From Aegicerativicinus sediminis (GTDB lineage: Bacteria; Bacteroidota; Bacteroidia; Flavobacteriales; Flavobacteriaceae): DNA of 64,000 bases. Below are positions 45,923 to 54,601 of this stretch, in pieces. A model generated the notes under the pieces. The model was not told the DNA's origin. It worked only from the letters and a program-made list of their open reading frames with translations, and searched no databases. Each line of letters starts with the position of its first letter. The stretch's first letter is position 1. Position numbers and translations under genes: made by a program. The stretch covers positions 738,001 through 802,000 of the forward strand of contig NZ_CP064295.1 in the NCBI RefSeq assembly GCF_015476115.1. The letters run 5' to 3'.

Positions 45923-46387
45923 TTAAAATTTTAATATAACCTTAGCGGACTCGATATCATCAAATGCCAATTCCGCTTGTTTTTTTACTGTTATTTTTCC
46001 TTTACCTACTTCCTTTGGTTCTCTTGTTTTCCATTCGAGAACAATACCCGATTCTTGAATTTCCTTTAATTTGCCTTCAAATTTTTCGCCACCGATAGTT
46101 TTTACTTCCATTTCGCGACCCAAATTTTTATTGAACTGTCTATTATTTGTAATAGGAGAAGCAGCTCCTGCAGAGGTTACCTCCAAAGAAAAATCAAATT
46201 CTTCCCTATCTAGTTGATGTTCAATAGCGCGACTAACGAACATGCAATCTTCTACATCTACTCCCTTATCTCCGTCTATGGTTACTTTAATGGATTGATC
46301 CGATGAAACCTGCAAATCAACTAAAAATAGATCTTTTCTTTCTTGAACAGCTCCATCCAAAAGACCTCTAACCTTTTCTTCCAGCAT
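45923..46387 (-). CDS. rimP: ribosome maturation factor RimP
   Basis: 154 residues with the N-terminal domain (SLEVTSAGAASPITNNRQFNKNLGRE) and the C-terminal SH3-like domain. RimP assists maturation of the 30S subunit in the cytoplasm. It is the first gene of rimP-nusA-infB. It starts only 15 bases after a terminator-like hairpin in the leader. Confidence 0.95.
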   Translation of the reverse strand: MLEEKVRGLLDGAVQERKDLFLVDLQVSSDQSIKVTIDGDKGVDVEDCMFVSRAIEHQLDREEFDFSLEVTSAGAASPITNNRQFNKNLGREMEVKTIGGEKFEGKLKEIQESGIVLEWKTREPKEVGKGKITVKKQAELAFDDIESAKVILKF

Positions 46388-46401
46388 TTAAAAATCGGTA
46401 T

Positions 46402-46427
46402 AAAAAGAGGGGACTTTCCGTCCCCTC
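46402..46427 (-). terminator. intrinsic terminator/attenuator in rimP-nusA-infB leader
   Basis: Perfect 8-bp GC-rich stem GAGGGGAC (46427-46420 minus strand) with GTCCCCTC (46414-46407), GGAAA loop, followed by TTTTTATA and then the rimP ATG. No minus-strand gene lies between it and the tRNA at 47778, so it cannot simply end an upstream gene; a regulatory (attenuation) role for the nusA operon is likely. Confidence 0.75.
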
Positions 46428-46452
46428 AATTATTCTTTTTCTAACAACGCTG

Positions 46453-46485
46453 CAAATATACAATATAATTCATGTATTTCCCAAA
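46453..46485 (-). promoter_or_regulatory. consensus Bacteroidota promoter for rimP-nusA-infB
   Basis: TTTG (46485-46482), 21-base spacer, TATATTTG (46460-46453). Transcription would begin near 46446, so the leader would contain the hairpin at 46407-46427. Confidence 0.7.
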
Positions 46486-46598
46486 GATTCAACAGCACAA
46501 TTTTGTGACATCTAAATTGATTAGATTACGATAAAAATTCTTCTGATACTCATGAATAACTTTAGAATCAATTATTTTTAACTATCAAACTTCCAAAC

Positions 46599-47717
46599 AT
46601 GCTGCATAATCTTAAAAAAATAGCTAAAAGGCGCTTATACTTAGTCTTAATTTTCCCTTGCTTAATTTGGTCTAACAATTACAAAGAACAACCCAAGGAT
46701 GCACAAAATGATTCTTTAAAGAAACCAAAAAATATTATTCTTTTGATTGGAGATGGAATGGGGTTAAGTCAAGTTTCATCTATTTATTTTGACCCAAATT
46801 ATACACCAAACTTTAATAGATTCCATACTATTGGTTTAATTACCGTATCATCAGCGTCTGAGCTTATTACCGATTCAGCTGCTGCAGCCACATCATTTGC
46901 TTCAGGTGAAAAGACTTATAATGGTGCAATTGGGGTAAATATCGATCAGGAACCACTTGTAACCATTGTTGATTTGGCCTCTGACAAACAAATGAAAACG
47001 GGAATTATTTCGACTTCCTCAATAACTCACGCTACACCGGCGTGCTTTTATGCCCATGTGGAAAAAAGGAGGATGCAAGATGAAATCGCCACGTTTTTAC
47101 CAGTTTCGGATATTGATTTTTTTGCCGGCGGTGGAACAGATTTTTTCAATAATCGCAAAGATGAAAGAAATTTAACCGAGGAATTTGTTCAAAACGGTTT
47201 CACAATTGACACCACTCTTGTGGAGGATTACAGTAAGTTAAAGGATTCAACCAAATATGGATTTTTAATGGCTCCCAATGGAATGAAATCCATGATTGAT
47301 GGGCGAGGAGACTTTTTACCAACTTCTAGTGCCTTGGCTATAGAATATCTTTCCAAAAGTAAAGATGGTTTTTTCTTAATGATTGAAGGGTCTCAAATAG
47401 ATTGGGGCGGCCATGGCAATGACGGAGAATACATAAAAAGTGAAATGTTAGACTTTGACCAAACAATTGGAAAGGTATTAGATTTTGCTAAACAAGATGG
47501 CAACACGTTGGTTATTGTTACTGCAGATCACGAAACTGGAGGATATACACTTACATCTAACGGGAGCAATTATAACGAAATTCTTCCTTCCTTTTCTACT
47601 ACAGGACACTCAGCCACATTGATTCCTGTTTTTGCCTATGGCCCTGGGGAAGAGATTTTCTCTGGTATATATGAAAACACGGAAATATTCCATAAAATGA
47701 AATTGCTGCTTGAATAG
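46599..47717 (+). CDS. alkaline phosphatase
   Basis: 372 residues with a hydrophobic N-terminal signal (about 10-26). The alkaline phosphatase core is clear: metal-binding IILLIGDGMG (D53 region), the nucleophilic Ser93 in TDSAAAATSFASG, EGSQIDWGGHGND and VTADHETGGYTL, which carry the remaining zinc and magnesium ligands, and GHSATLIPVFAYGPG. It hydrolyses phosphate monoesters in the periplasm. The family is about 450-550 residues in E. coli; this compact form is frequent in Bacteroidota. Confidence 0.95.
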   Translation: MLHNLKKIAKRRLYLVLIFPCLIWSNNYKEQPKDAQNDSLKKPKNIILLIGDGMGLSQVSSIYFDPNYTPNFNRFHTIGLITVSSASELITDSAAAATSFASGEKTYNGAIGVNIDQEPLVTIVDLASDKQMKTGIISTSSITHATPACFYAHVEKRRMQDEIATFLPVSDIDFFAGGGTDFFNNRKDERNLTEEFVQNGFTIDTTLVEDYSKLKDSTKYGFLMAPNGMKSMIDGRGDFLPTSSALAIEYLSKSKDGFFLMIEGSQIDWGGHGNDGEYIKSEMLDFDQTIGKVLDFAKQDGNTLVIVTADHETGGYTLTSNGSNYNEILPSFSTTGHSATLIPVFAYGPGEEIFSGIYENTEIFHKMKLLLE

Positions 47718-47732
47718 CAATACTCTTAGAAT

Positions 47733-47766
47733 AAAAAAAATCCTGACCAAAACTTTGATCAGGATT
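47733..47766. terminator. bidirectional terminator between alkaline phosphatase and tRNA-Gln
   Basis: An 11-bp stem with one C/A mismatch (TCCTGACCAAA with TTTGATCAGGA) is followed by T8 on the minus strand (after the tRNA) and by TTACATTTTTT on the plus strand (after the phosphatase gene). Confidence 0.85.
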
Positions 47767-47777
47767 TACATTTTTTG

Positions 47778-47850
47778 TTGGCCTACTAGGGGTCGAACCT
47801 AGACTCTTCTGAACCAAAATCAGACGTGTTGCCAATTACACCATAGGCCA
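47778..47850 (-). tRNA. tRNA-Gln (anticodon TTG)
   Basis: On the minus strand a full cloverleaf forms: acceptor TGGCCTA/TAGGCCA, D-arm GTGT/ACAC with loop AATTGGCA, anticodon stem TCTGA/TCAGA with loop TTTTGGT (anticodon TTG), five-base variable loop and T-arm CTAGG/CCTAG with loop TTCGACC. The U1-A72 pair is a tRNA-Gln identity feature. Discriminator base A (47778); the CCA end is not encoded. Confidence 0.97.
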
Positions 47851-47868
47851 TCACTCAAAATGAGGTGG

Positions 47869-47899
47869 CAAATTTAAGACAATCTTTGATTTGCGCAAA
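47869..47899 (-). promoter_or_regulatory. consensus Bacteroidota promoter for tRNA-Gln
   Basis: TTTG (47899-47896), 19-base spacer, TAAATTTG (47876-47869). Predicted transcription start around 47862, 12 bases before the mature tRNA 5' end. Confidence 0.75.
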
Positions 47900-48002
47900 A
47901 ATTTCATTTAAAAATAATTTAAAATCCCCAACGTTAGCTTAAAAATCCTAACCCTTATACATATAATTACTAAATTCGCCCGCAATAACAACTAAATAAG
48001 CT

Positions 48003-51000
48003 ATGACCCCATTCAATTTTAAGAAATGGAATACCGTCCTCGGATGGGTTGTTTTCGCCATTGCCTTATTCACTTATGGCTCAACTATAGAACCAACAGT
48101 TAGTTTCTGGGATGCAGGTGAATATATCCTCACTTCTGCAAAGCTACAAGTTGGCCACCCTCCTGGAGCTCCATTATTTCAAATGTTGGGAGCATTCTTC
48201 TCCCTGTTCGCTTTTGAACCTGAACAAATAGGTAGGATGTTAAACATGATGAGTGCTGTGGCTAGCGCTTTTACAATTTTATTCATGTTTTGGACAATTA
48301 CATTGTTGCTTAAAAAGTTGATTAACCATAAAGAGGAAAAGACAGACCAAGCAGAAAAAGCGATATTAGGAGCTGCTACCGTGGGAAGTTTAGCATTTAC
48401 CTTTACCGATTCATTTTGGTTTAATGCTGTTGAAACGGAAGTATATGCAATGGCCACTCTAATTATGGCAATTATGTTTTGGTTGGCATTACGCTGGGAA
48501 CAAGACATGTTTAAACCGAGGGGAAATAAATGGCTTATTTTAATTTCGTTCGTTATTGGTCTTTCTTTTGGAGTCCATTTTATGGGACTACTTACAATCC
48601 CTGCAATCGGACTTATTTATTTCTTTAAGAATTACAAAGAAGTTACCATAAAGAATTTCATTATTGCCAACCTAGTATCAGTAGGTATACTCCTTTTTAT
48701 ATTTAAACTTTTATTACCAAACACTTTAAGGCTTTTTAGTGCTTCAGAAATATTATTCGTAAATAGTTTCGGATTACCTTTTAATTCAGGCACTATAATA
48801 GCTGGTTTAGTGGTAGTCGCTCTATTTTATTATAGCCTTAAAACTACTAAGGAGAAGGGGCTACAGACGATGAATACCTTATTATTATGTTTGATGTTCA
48901 TTTTTATAGGATTTTCATCATGGATGATGTTGCCAATTCGAGCAAATGCAAATGTGGTTATAAACGAAAATAACCCCTCGAGTGCCAGGGAACTTTTAGC
49001 GTATTATAACTTAGAACAATATCCTGAAACACATCTTTTTTACGGACCACAGTTTACCGAAATCTATTCTGGTTCAGATGCGAAAAAACCATTTATCGAT
49101 GACAAGCCGAAATATGAAAAGGATGAAGAGCTAGGTAAATATGTAATCGTAAACGAATATAAAAACGCAAAACAAAACTATAATTCTGAACATGCCTCAA
49201 TACTTCCTAGAATGTGGAGTTCCGAACATGCCCAGAATTATATGATGTTTACTGGCCTAATCGACTTCAGCATTAAACCAGAATATAGTATGGAAAATGA
49301 CGTCCGAGCATTGGTTGCTGATTTCCGACAACGCGTAGCAGCGGGTGAAATCGATTATGATGGTTACGACCGGTTTTTAAGAAATTATGGCCAACAATAT
49401 TTAGACGTAGAAAAACCTTCTTTCGGAGATAATTTAGTCTACTTGTTTGACTATCAATTAGGTTATATGTATTGGCGTTATTTTATGTGGAACTTTGTGG
49501 GACGTCAAAACGATATCCAAGGCAAATATGACAACTTCAATGGAAATTGGCTTAGCGGAATAAAACCAATTGATGCTTGGCATCTTGGCATGTCTCAGGA
49601 CAATTTACCTTCAGATGTTGAAGATAATCCAGCCAGAAACACCTATTATTTCTTACCCTTAATCCTTGGTCTAGTAGGTTTCTTTTTCCTCTTGGGAAGA
49701 GATACAAAAATGTTCTGGACCATGCTGGTATTTTTCCTATTTACCGGAGTTGCAATTCAATTTTATACGAACGTCCGACCATTTGAGCCTAGGGAACGTG
49801 ATTATTCAGTGGTAGGATCATTTTATGTTTTTGCCATTTGGATAGGTTTTGGAGTCTATGCTATTTACAACTTTGTCCGTAAAAAAGTTGAATTTAAATT
49901 TCTTCCACAAGTTTTAACAGCAGTCTGCATTTTATTAGTTCCTGTTATTATGGCTGCAAACAATTGGGACGATCATGATCGCTCAGGTAGGAGAACGGCT
50001 CATTCCATGGCTGAAGCTTATCTACAGTCTTGCCAACCAAATTCAATTTTATTTACCATTGGGGATAATGATAGTTTTCCTTTGTGGTATGCCCAAGAAA
50101 TTGAGGGGATCCGTAGAGATGTGAAAGTTGTAAATACAAGCCTTTTCCAAACAGATTGGTATATAGACCAAATGAAAAGAAAGGCTTATGAAAGCGATCC
50201 TATTCCTTCAAGCCTAACCCATGACCAATATAAATATGGTACTCGTGACTATATTATGCGTCGTGAAATTACCCAAGACACTCTAATGATAAAAGATTTT
50301 ATGGATTGGGTAGTTAGCGATAACCCTAGAACAAAACTGCGATTTATCACACAACAACAGGGTGAGGAAACCAGTTTTTATCCTGAACACCTGTTAAATT
50401 CCAATTATTTTCCTACGAGACATATTAGAATTCCTGTAGATAAACAATCCGTACTGGAAAATGGTATTGTTAAGCCAGAAGATGCTGATCTTATCGTACC
50501 TTATATAGACATTCAAATTAATAGTAGCGTTATCTATAAAAATCGACTATTAATGCTCGATATTATTGCAAACAATAATTGGGAACGGCCAATATATTTC
50601 TCAGGTGGAGCCTTTGGAGATGAAGATTATATCTGGATGAAAGATTATCTTCAACTAGAGGGTCTTTGTTATAAACTCGTACCGATAAGAACGCCTATCG
50701 ATAAAAACAATCCGTTTGAAATGGGTCGAATAGATAGCGACATTATGTATGAAAAAGTAATGGCTTGGGATTGGGGTAATAGTGGAGAACCTGATATTTA
50801 TCACGATACTGAAACTCGAAAAAATGGTATATCCTATCGCAGTAATTTGGCACGCCTTATGGATAAGCTACTTCAAGAGGACCAAAAAGATAAAGCAGAG
50901 GAAATAGCCGATTTGGCCATGGAAAAAATGCCAGTAGACATTTTTGGATATTATACCTTGTTAGAACCATTTATAGACGGATATTATAAAGTTGAAGCAA

Positions 51001-51335
51001 CAGAAAAAGCTCAAAAATTATTCCTAGAAGTATCTAGTAAATATCAAGAACGGCTGAAATATTTCAGTGAACTAAGCATCGAAAATCAACGCAGGTATTT
51101 AGAGGAAATAGTAACAGATATAGAGAGATATCGTAGCTTGGTTGACATCTTAGTGATGAATGGCGATCAAGATTTTGCATTACAGGAATCTGAAAAATTC
51201 AATAATTATTTGGGATTGTATAATCATTTCTTTGAAGATCGAGCGCCTCAACCTGAAAATCCAGTTATGGATGATCCTGATATCAACTCGATTATTGATA
51301 GCCTACAGAATATAGAATCTGATTCTACTGAATAG
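48003..51335 (+). CDS. DUF2723 / TMEM260-like glycosyltransferase
   Basis: 1110 residues. The N-terminal half (1-430) has nine or more membrane helices and the DUF2723 signature FWDAGEYILTSAKLQVGHPPGAPLF, whose aspartate and glutamate resemble the catalytic acids of GT-C glycosyltransferases; TMEM260, a mammalian protein O-mannosyltransferase, belongs to this superfamily. Further helices (about 540-660) precede a large soluble C-terminal region (680-1110) with helical repeats. It might O-glycosylate exported proteins. It is followed 3 bases later by a polysaccharide deacetylase. The glycan or acceptor cannot be read from the sequence. Confidence 0.85.
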   Translation: MTPFNFKKWNTVLGWVVFAIALFTYGSTIEPTVSFWDAGEYILTSAKLQVGHPPGAPLFQMLGAFFSLFAFEPEQIGRMLNMMSAVASAFTILFMFWTITLLLKKLINHKEEKTDQAEKAILGAATVGSLAFTFTDSFWFNAVETEVYAMATLIMAIMFWLALRWEQDMFKPRGNKWLILISFVIGLSFGVHFMGLLTIPAIGLIYFFKNYKEVTIKNFIIANLVSVGILLFIFKLLLPNTLRLFSASEILFVNSFGLPFNSGTIIAGLVVVALFYYSLKTTKEKGLQTMNTLLLCLMFIFIGFSSWMMLPIRANANVVINENNPSSARELLAYYNLEQYPETHLFYGPQFTEIYSGSDAKKPFIDDKPKYEKDEELGKYVIVNEYKNAKQNYNSEHASILPRMWSSEHAQNYMMFTGLIDFSIKPEYSMENDVRALVADFRQRVAAGEIDYDGYDRFLRNYGQQYLDVEKPSFGDNLVYLFDYQLGYMYWRYFMWNFVGRQNDIQGKYDNFNGNWLSGIKPIDAWHLGMSQDNLPSDVEDNPARNTYYFLPLILGLVGFFFLLGRDTKMFWTMLVFFLFTGVAIQFYTNVRPFEPRERDYSVVGSFYVFAIWIGFGVYAIYNFVRKKVEFKFLPQVLTAVCILLVPVIMAANNWDDHDRSGRRTAHSMAEAYLQSCQPNSILFTIGDNDSFPLWYAQEIEGIRRDVKVVNTSLFQTDWYIDQMKRKAYESDPIPSSLTHDQYKYGTRDYIMRREITQDTLMIKDFMDWVVSDNPRTKLRFITQQQGEETSFYPEHLLNSNYFPTRHIRIPVDKQSVLENGIVKPEDADLIVPYIDIQINSSVIYKNRLLMLDIIANNNWERPIYFSGGAFGDEDYIWMKDYLQLEGLCYKLVPIRTPIDKNNPFEMGRIDSDIMYEKVMAWDWGNSGEPDIYHDTETRKNGISYRSNLARLMDKLLQEDQKDKAEEIADLAMEKMPVDIFGYYTLLEPFIDGYYKVEATEKAQKLFLEVSSKYQERLKYFSELSIENQRRYLEEIVTDIERYRSLVDILVMNGDQDFALQESEKFNNYLGLYNHFFEDRAPQPENPVMDDPDINSIIDSLQNIESDSTE

Positions 51336-51338
51336 ATA

Positions 51339-51989
51339 ATGGTTGTAACACCCCCATTAGTAATTTCACTATTCAAAAATTTACTTTGGAAAGTTAATAC
51401 CAAGGAAAAAGAAATCTATTTGACTTTTGATGATGGCCCAACACCAGAAATTACCGATTGGGTTTTGGGTCAGTTAGCATTATATAATGCAAAGGCTACT
51501 TTTTTTTGTATTGGGAAAAATATTGAAATGCAGCCCGAAATATTCAGGAGGGTGATTAAAGGAGGACATTCTATAGGAAATCATACCAACAATCATTTGA
51601 ATGGTTGGAAAACAAATGTTTCCAATTATTTAGATAATACTGAAAAGGCTCAAGCAAATATTTCTCAACATCTAACTTATTCTCCAACTCCTAAGTGGTT
51701 CCGCCCACCATATGGAAAAATTACCCCAAGCCAATCAAAAGAACTTAAAAAAAGGAATTATAAAATTGTTATGTGGCATGTGGTTGCCTATGATTGGGAT
51801 GACACCATTTCACCTGAGATATGTTTCGAGAATATTAAAAAAAACTCAAAAGAAGGAAGCATTATAGTGCTCCATGACAGTGTAAAAGCTTATCCAAACT
51901 TAAGAGAAGTTTTACCTAGGACACTTGAATTTTATACAAAAAAGGGATTTCAATTTAAGGGATTAGACAACCGGAATAATTTTAAATAA
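51339..51989 (+). CDS. polysaccharide deacetylase (NodB homology domain)
   Basis: 216 residues. Metal-dependent NodB motifs are present: motif 1 LTFDDGPTPE, motif 2 HSIGNHTNNH, motif 3 RPPYGKI and a late IIVLHDSV. No signal peptide is seen, so it is cytoplasmic or weakly anchored. It removes acetyl (or other acyl) groups from sugars of peptidoglycan, chitin-like or capsular polymers; the substrate is unknown. It starts three bases after the glycosyltransferase gene, implying coupled translation. Confidence 0.9.
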   Translation: MVVTPPLVISLFKNLLWKVNTKEKEIYLTFDDGPTPEITDWVLGQLALYNAKATFFCIGKNIEMQPEIFRRVIKGGHSIGNHTNNHLNGWKTNVSNYLDNTEKAQANISQHLTYSPTPKWFRPPYGKITPSQSKELKKRNYKIVMWHVVAYDWDDTISPEICFENIKKNSKEGSIIVLHDSVKAYPNLREVLPRTLEFYTKKGFQFKGLDNRNNFK

Positions 51990-51995
51990 ACCCGA

Positions 51996-52292
51996 TTAAA
52001 GATATTCTTGAAGAATTCCAATAAGAGTATTAGCATCTTGTTCGCCACTATGACGCCATTTCATTTCTCCACCTTTATAAATAATCAAAGTGGGAAGACC
52101 TTTGACTCGTAATGCCTCGGCTAAGTCTTTGTTTTTGTCTACATCAATTTTAATGACCTTAGCCTTATCTCCTAAAGCCGCTGCAACATCACGAAGAACT
52201 GGATGCATAGCAGTAGATTGATCATTCCATTCGGTATAGAAGTCCAACAAAACAGGAACTTCAACATCGATTAATTCCCCAAATTTTGACAT
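51996..52292 (-). CDS. thioredoxin-fold protein lacking CxxC
   Basis: 98 residues, about a thioredoxin. The active site W-C-x-x-C is replaced by W22-N-D-Q-S26, so the protein cannot do thiol-disulfide exchange. The cis-proline loop GLPTLIIYKGGE and the fold core (VPVLLDFYTEW, KVIKIDVDKNKDLAEALRV) are intact. I recognise this non-catalytic type in Flavobacteria; a binding or chaperone role is inferred. It converges with the deacetylase gene with only six bases between stops. Confidence 0.85.
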   Translation of the reverse strand: MSKFGELIDVEVPVLLDFYTEWNDQSTAMHPVLRDVAAALGDKAKVIKIDVDKNKDLAEALRVKGLPTLIIYKGGEMKWRHSGEQDANTLIGILQEYL

Positions 52293-52409
52293 ACAAATTG
52301 GTTTTGAGTCAATATCGCAAAAAACCCTCTAATCTTGTTGATTTGAGAATTTTACTGCCCTAAATATAAAAATAATCAAATTAACAGAATTTCAATAAAT
52401 TCCATTCAA

Positions 52410-53639
52410 TTATGTATCATTAGAGCCCTTTTTCAATTCGATTACGGTAATCTCTGGCCAAATACCTACCCTTCCAGGGTATCCTAAATATCCAAAGCCA
52501 CGATTAACATTTATGTACTGACCCAACTCTTTATAAATTCCAGCCCAATAACGGTAACGCCATTTAACAGGGCTCCACTTAACAAGACCGGGAATTTCAA
52601 TACCAAATTGCATACCATGCGTATGCCCGCTCAAGGTTAGGTGATAATGCGTATCATGTTTTAAAACAACTTCAGACCAATGACTAGGGTCATGACTCAT
52701 TAATATTTTAAAATCATCCTTATGCACTCCCTTACTAGCCAAATCTATATCTCCAGATTTACGAAATCCACCTGCTCCCCAATTCTCAACGCCTATTATT
52801 GCAATTCTGTCACCATTACGTTGTAAAAATCGATGTTCATTCAACAACAAATCGTATCCTAATTCTTTATGGATTTTTACTACTTCTTGAAAGTTTTGGT
52901 CCTTTGCCTCTGAAGTGTCCCAATCTACATAATCTCCATAATCGTGATTTCCTAATATGGAAAACACACCATCAGGAGCTGAAAGCTGAGAGAACAAGTT
53001 TTTCCATGGATTCATTTCAGTGCTGAGATTGTTAACCATATCTCCAGTAAACAAAATAACATCCGATTCTTGGCGATTAATTAAATCTACAGCATATCTT
53101 ATTTTTTCCCTATTCTCGAAACTGCCCGAATGCAAATCGCTTATTTGCGTTATCCTATAACCATCGAATGCGTCCGGTAAATCTTCAAAATACAATTCAT
53201 AACTAAGAACCTTAAAATTGTATTTCCCCTTATACATTCCATAGAGCAATGACCCGAATGGAATGGCAGCCAATGCCAATGCAATTTGACTTATAAATTT
53301 TCTTCTTGAAGGAATCGCGAAAGAATCTGAAGAATTAGTGATTTTATCATACAATCCAACTAAGAAACGTAAAATATCCTCTCCTAATAGAATAGGCACC
53401 ACTATTAAACTAATGGAGGTAAATGCCAATAAGAACCCGAAGGCATAACTTTTGGCAGGAGAAAGTACCTTTCCCTCCGACCCCATGGAGAATTGTATAA
53501 TTACATTACCGATAACAATTATGGCTATAATGATATATAAATAATGAACCCAACTTTGTTTGGTAATAGTTTTTAAGGCTTGATAGGTGTAGAAATTAAA
53601 AAGCCCAACAATTACGAAAAGAATAATCCAACGGAGCAT
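52410..53639 (-). CDS. membrane-anchored calcineurin-like metallophosphoesterase
   Basis: 409 residues. The N-terminal part has about four membrane helices (1-110), followed by a RRKFIS-type stretch and a fifth helix. The phosphoesterase domain (about 155-400) has all five motifs: ISDLHSGSF, FTGDMVNN, LGNHDYGD, SHDPSHW and SGHTHGMQFG. The family (YaeI-like) hydrolyses lipid or nucleotide phosphate esters; no specific substrate can be read here. A TATCTTTG element ends 17 bases before the ATG. Confidence 0.9.
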   Translation of the reverse strand: MLRWIILFVIVGLFNFYTYQALKTITKQSWVHYLYIIIAIIVIGNVIIQFSMGSEGKVLSPAKSYAFGFLLAFTSISLIVVPILLGEDILRFLVGLYDKITNSSDSFAIPSRRKFISQIALALAAIPFGSLLYGMYKGKYNFKVLSYELYFEDLPDAFDGYRITQISDLHSGSFENREKIRYAVDLINRQESDVILFTGDMVNNLSTEMNPWKNLFSQLSAPDGVFSILGNHDYGDYVDWDTSEAKDQNFQEVVKIHKELGYDLLLNEHRFLQRNGDRIAIIGVENWGAGGFRKSGDIDLASKGVHKDDFKILMSHDPSHWSEVVLKHDTHYHLTLSGHTHGMQFGIEIPGLVKWSPVKWRYRYWAGIYKELGQYINVNRGFGYLGYPGRVGIWPEITVIELKKGSNDT

Positions 53640-53655
53640 AGCTAGATATGTTTTA

Positions 53656-53663
53656 CAAAGATA
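53656..53663 (-). promoter_or_regulatory. promoter -7 element for the metallophosphoesterase
   Basis: TATCTTTG on the minus strand, 17 bases before the ATG at 53639. A TTG (53680-53678) lies only 14 bases upstream, shorter than the preferred spacing, so the -33 element is uncertain. Confidence 0.5.
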
Positions 53664-53719
53664 CCAAATAGCTACACCAAAACTCTTATAAAACTGTTAA
53701 CTAAAAGAAAGATAATTAA

Positions 53720-54454
53720 TTAGAATTTTTTATTCCCAATTGTATTTTTCAAACCCTTGATAATGGCTATATCACTTTGAAATTCTTTGCCTTCATCTAG
53801 AAATTTTTCTGAGTTGAACGAAATAATAGGAGCACCATACTCTTGCACAAGGTTAGATGCTGAACAATGAATTTCTCGGAAGCCAGCTTCTATAAACAAA
53901 CCTATATTTTGGAGCGTCACCCCTCCACCAGGCATTATTGTTACCTGCTTGTTTGCATAATTTTTTAGTTTGGTAAGTATTTCCATACCCAACTCTGCGG
54001 AAGTTTTTTGGCCACTTGTTAATACCCGGTCAATGCCCAAATCAATTATTTTATCAAGCGCTTCCATGGAGTTGGGTGTTAAATCGAATGCACGATGAAA
54101 GGTAAATGGCAACGGATTTGAAATATCCACTAATTGATTTGTTGCTTCAATATCCACTTCAAAATTTGGTTTTAGAACGCCTGAAACTATTCCTGAACAA
54201 CCTATTTCCTTACAGAATTCGATGTCCGCTTTCATTATTGAAAGTTCTTCCTCAGAATAAACAAAACTTCCAGATCGTGGTCGAATAAGTACAAATACTG
54301 GAATATCTAATTTTTCAATAACTTTTGAAACCAAACCATAACTTGGAGTAATTCCACCAACACCCAGCTCGGAACATAACTCTATTCTATCCGCTCCTCC
54401 CAATTCTGCATTTAAAGCCGACTGATAATTAGCTGCACAAATTTCTAATAGCAT
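53720..54454 (-). CDS. cutC: copper homeostasis protein CutC
   Basis: 244 residues, a TIM barrel. The family signatures are visible: LEICAANYQSALNAELGGADRIELCSEL near the N-terminus, FTFHRAFDL (about 126-134), LTSGQKTSAELG (about 155-166) and IMPGGGVTLQNI (about 183-194). CutC proteins were named for copper handling in E. coli, but the reaction is unknown. It is divergent to the glycosylasparaginase gene across 147 bases of spacer, where I see no exact promoter match. Confidence 0.93.
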   Translation of the reverse strand: MLLEICAANYQSALNAELGGADRIELCSELGVGGITPSYGLVSKVIEKLDIPVFVLIRPRSGSFVYSEEELSIMKADIEFCKEIGCSGIVSGVLKPNFEVDIEATNQLVDISNPLPFTFHRAFDLTPNSMEALDKIIDLGIDRVLTSGQKTSAELGMEILTKLKNYANKQVTIMPGGGVTLQNIGLFIEAGFREIHCSASNLVQEYGAPIISFNSEKFLDEGKEFQSDIAIIKGLKNTIGNKKF

Positions 54455-54601
54455 ATTTCTTACTTATTAATAGCTTAAAAATAGGTTGTTAAAAGGTAAA
54501 TAGTCTTCTTGTTGTTATAAAGATTCAATTCCATTAAGTGAAAACTTAAAAAATAGGCTAATTTAGGACTCCATTAAATTTTCAAAAATCTATCCAATTC
54601 A

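Noticed and set aside
47599-47835. 78-residue minus-strand open frame overlapping the alkaline phosphatase end and tRNA-Gln
   Set aside because: It runs antisense through the phosphatase gene, its terminator and most of the tRNA; no coding character.
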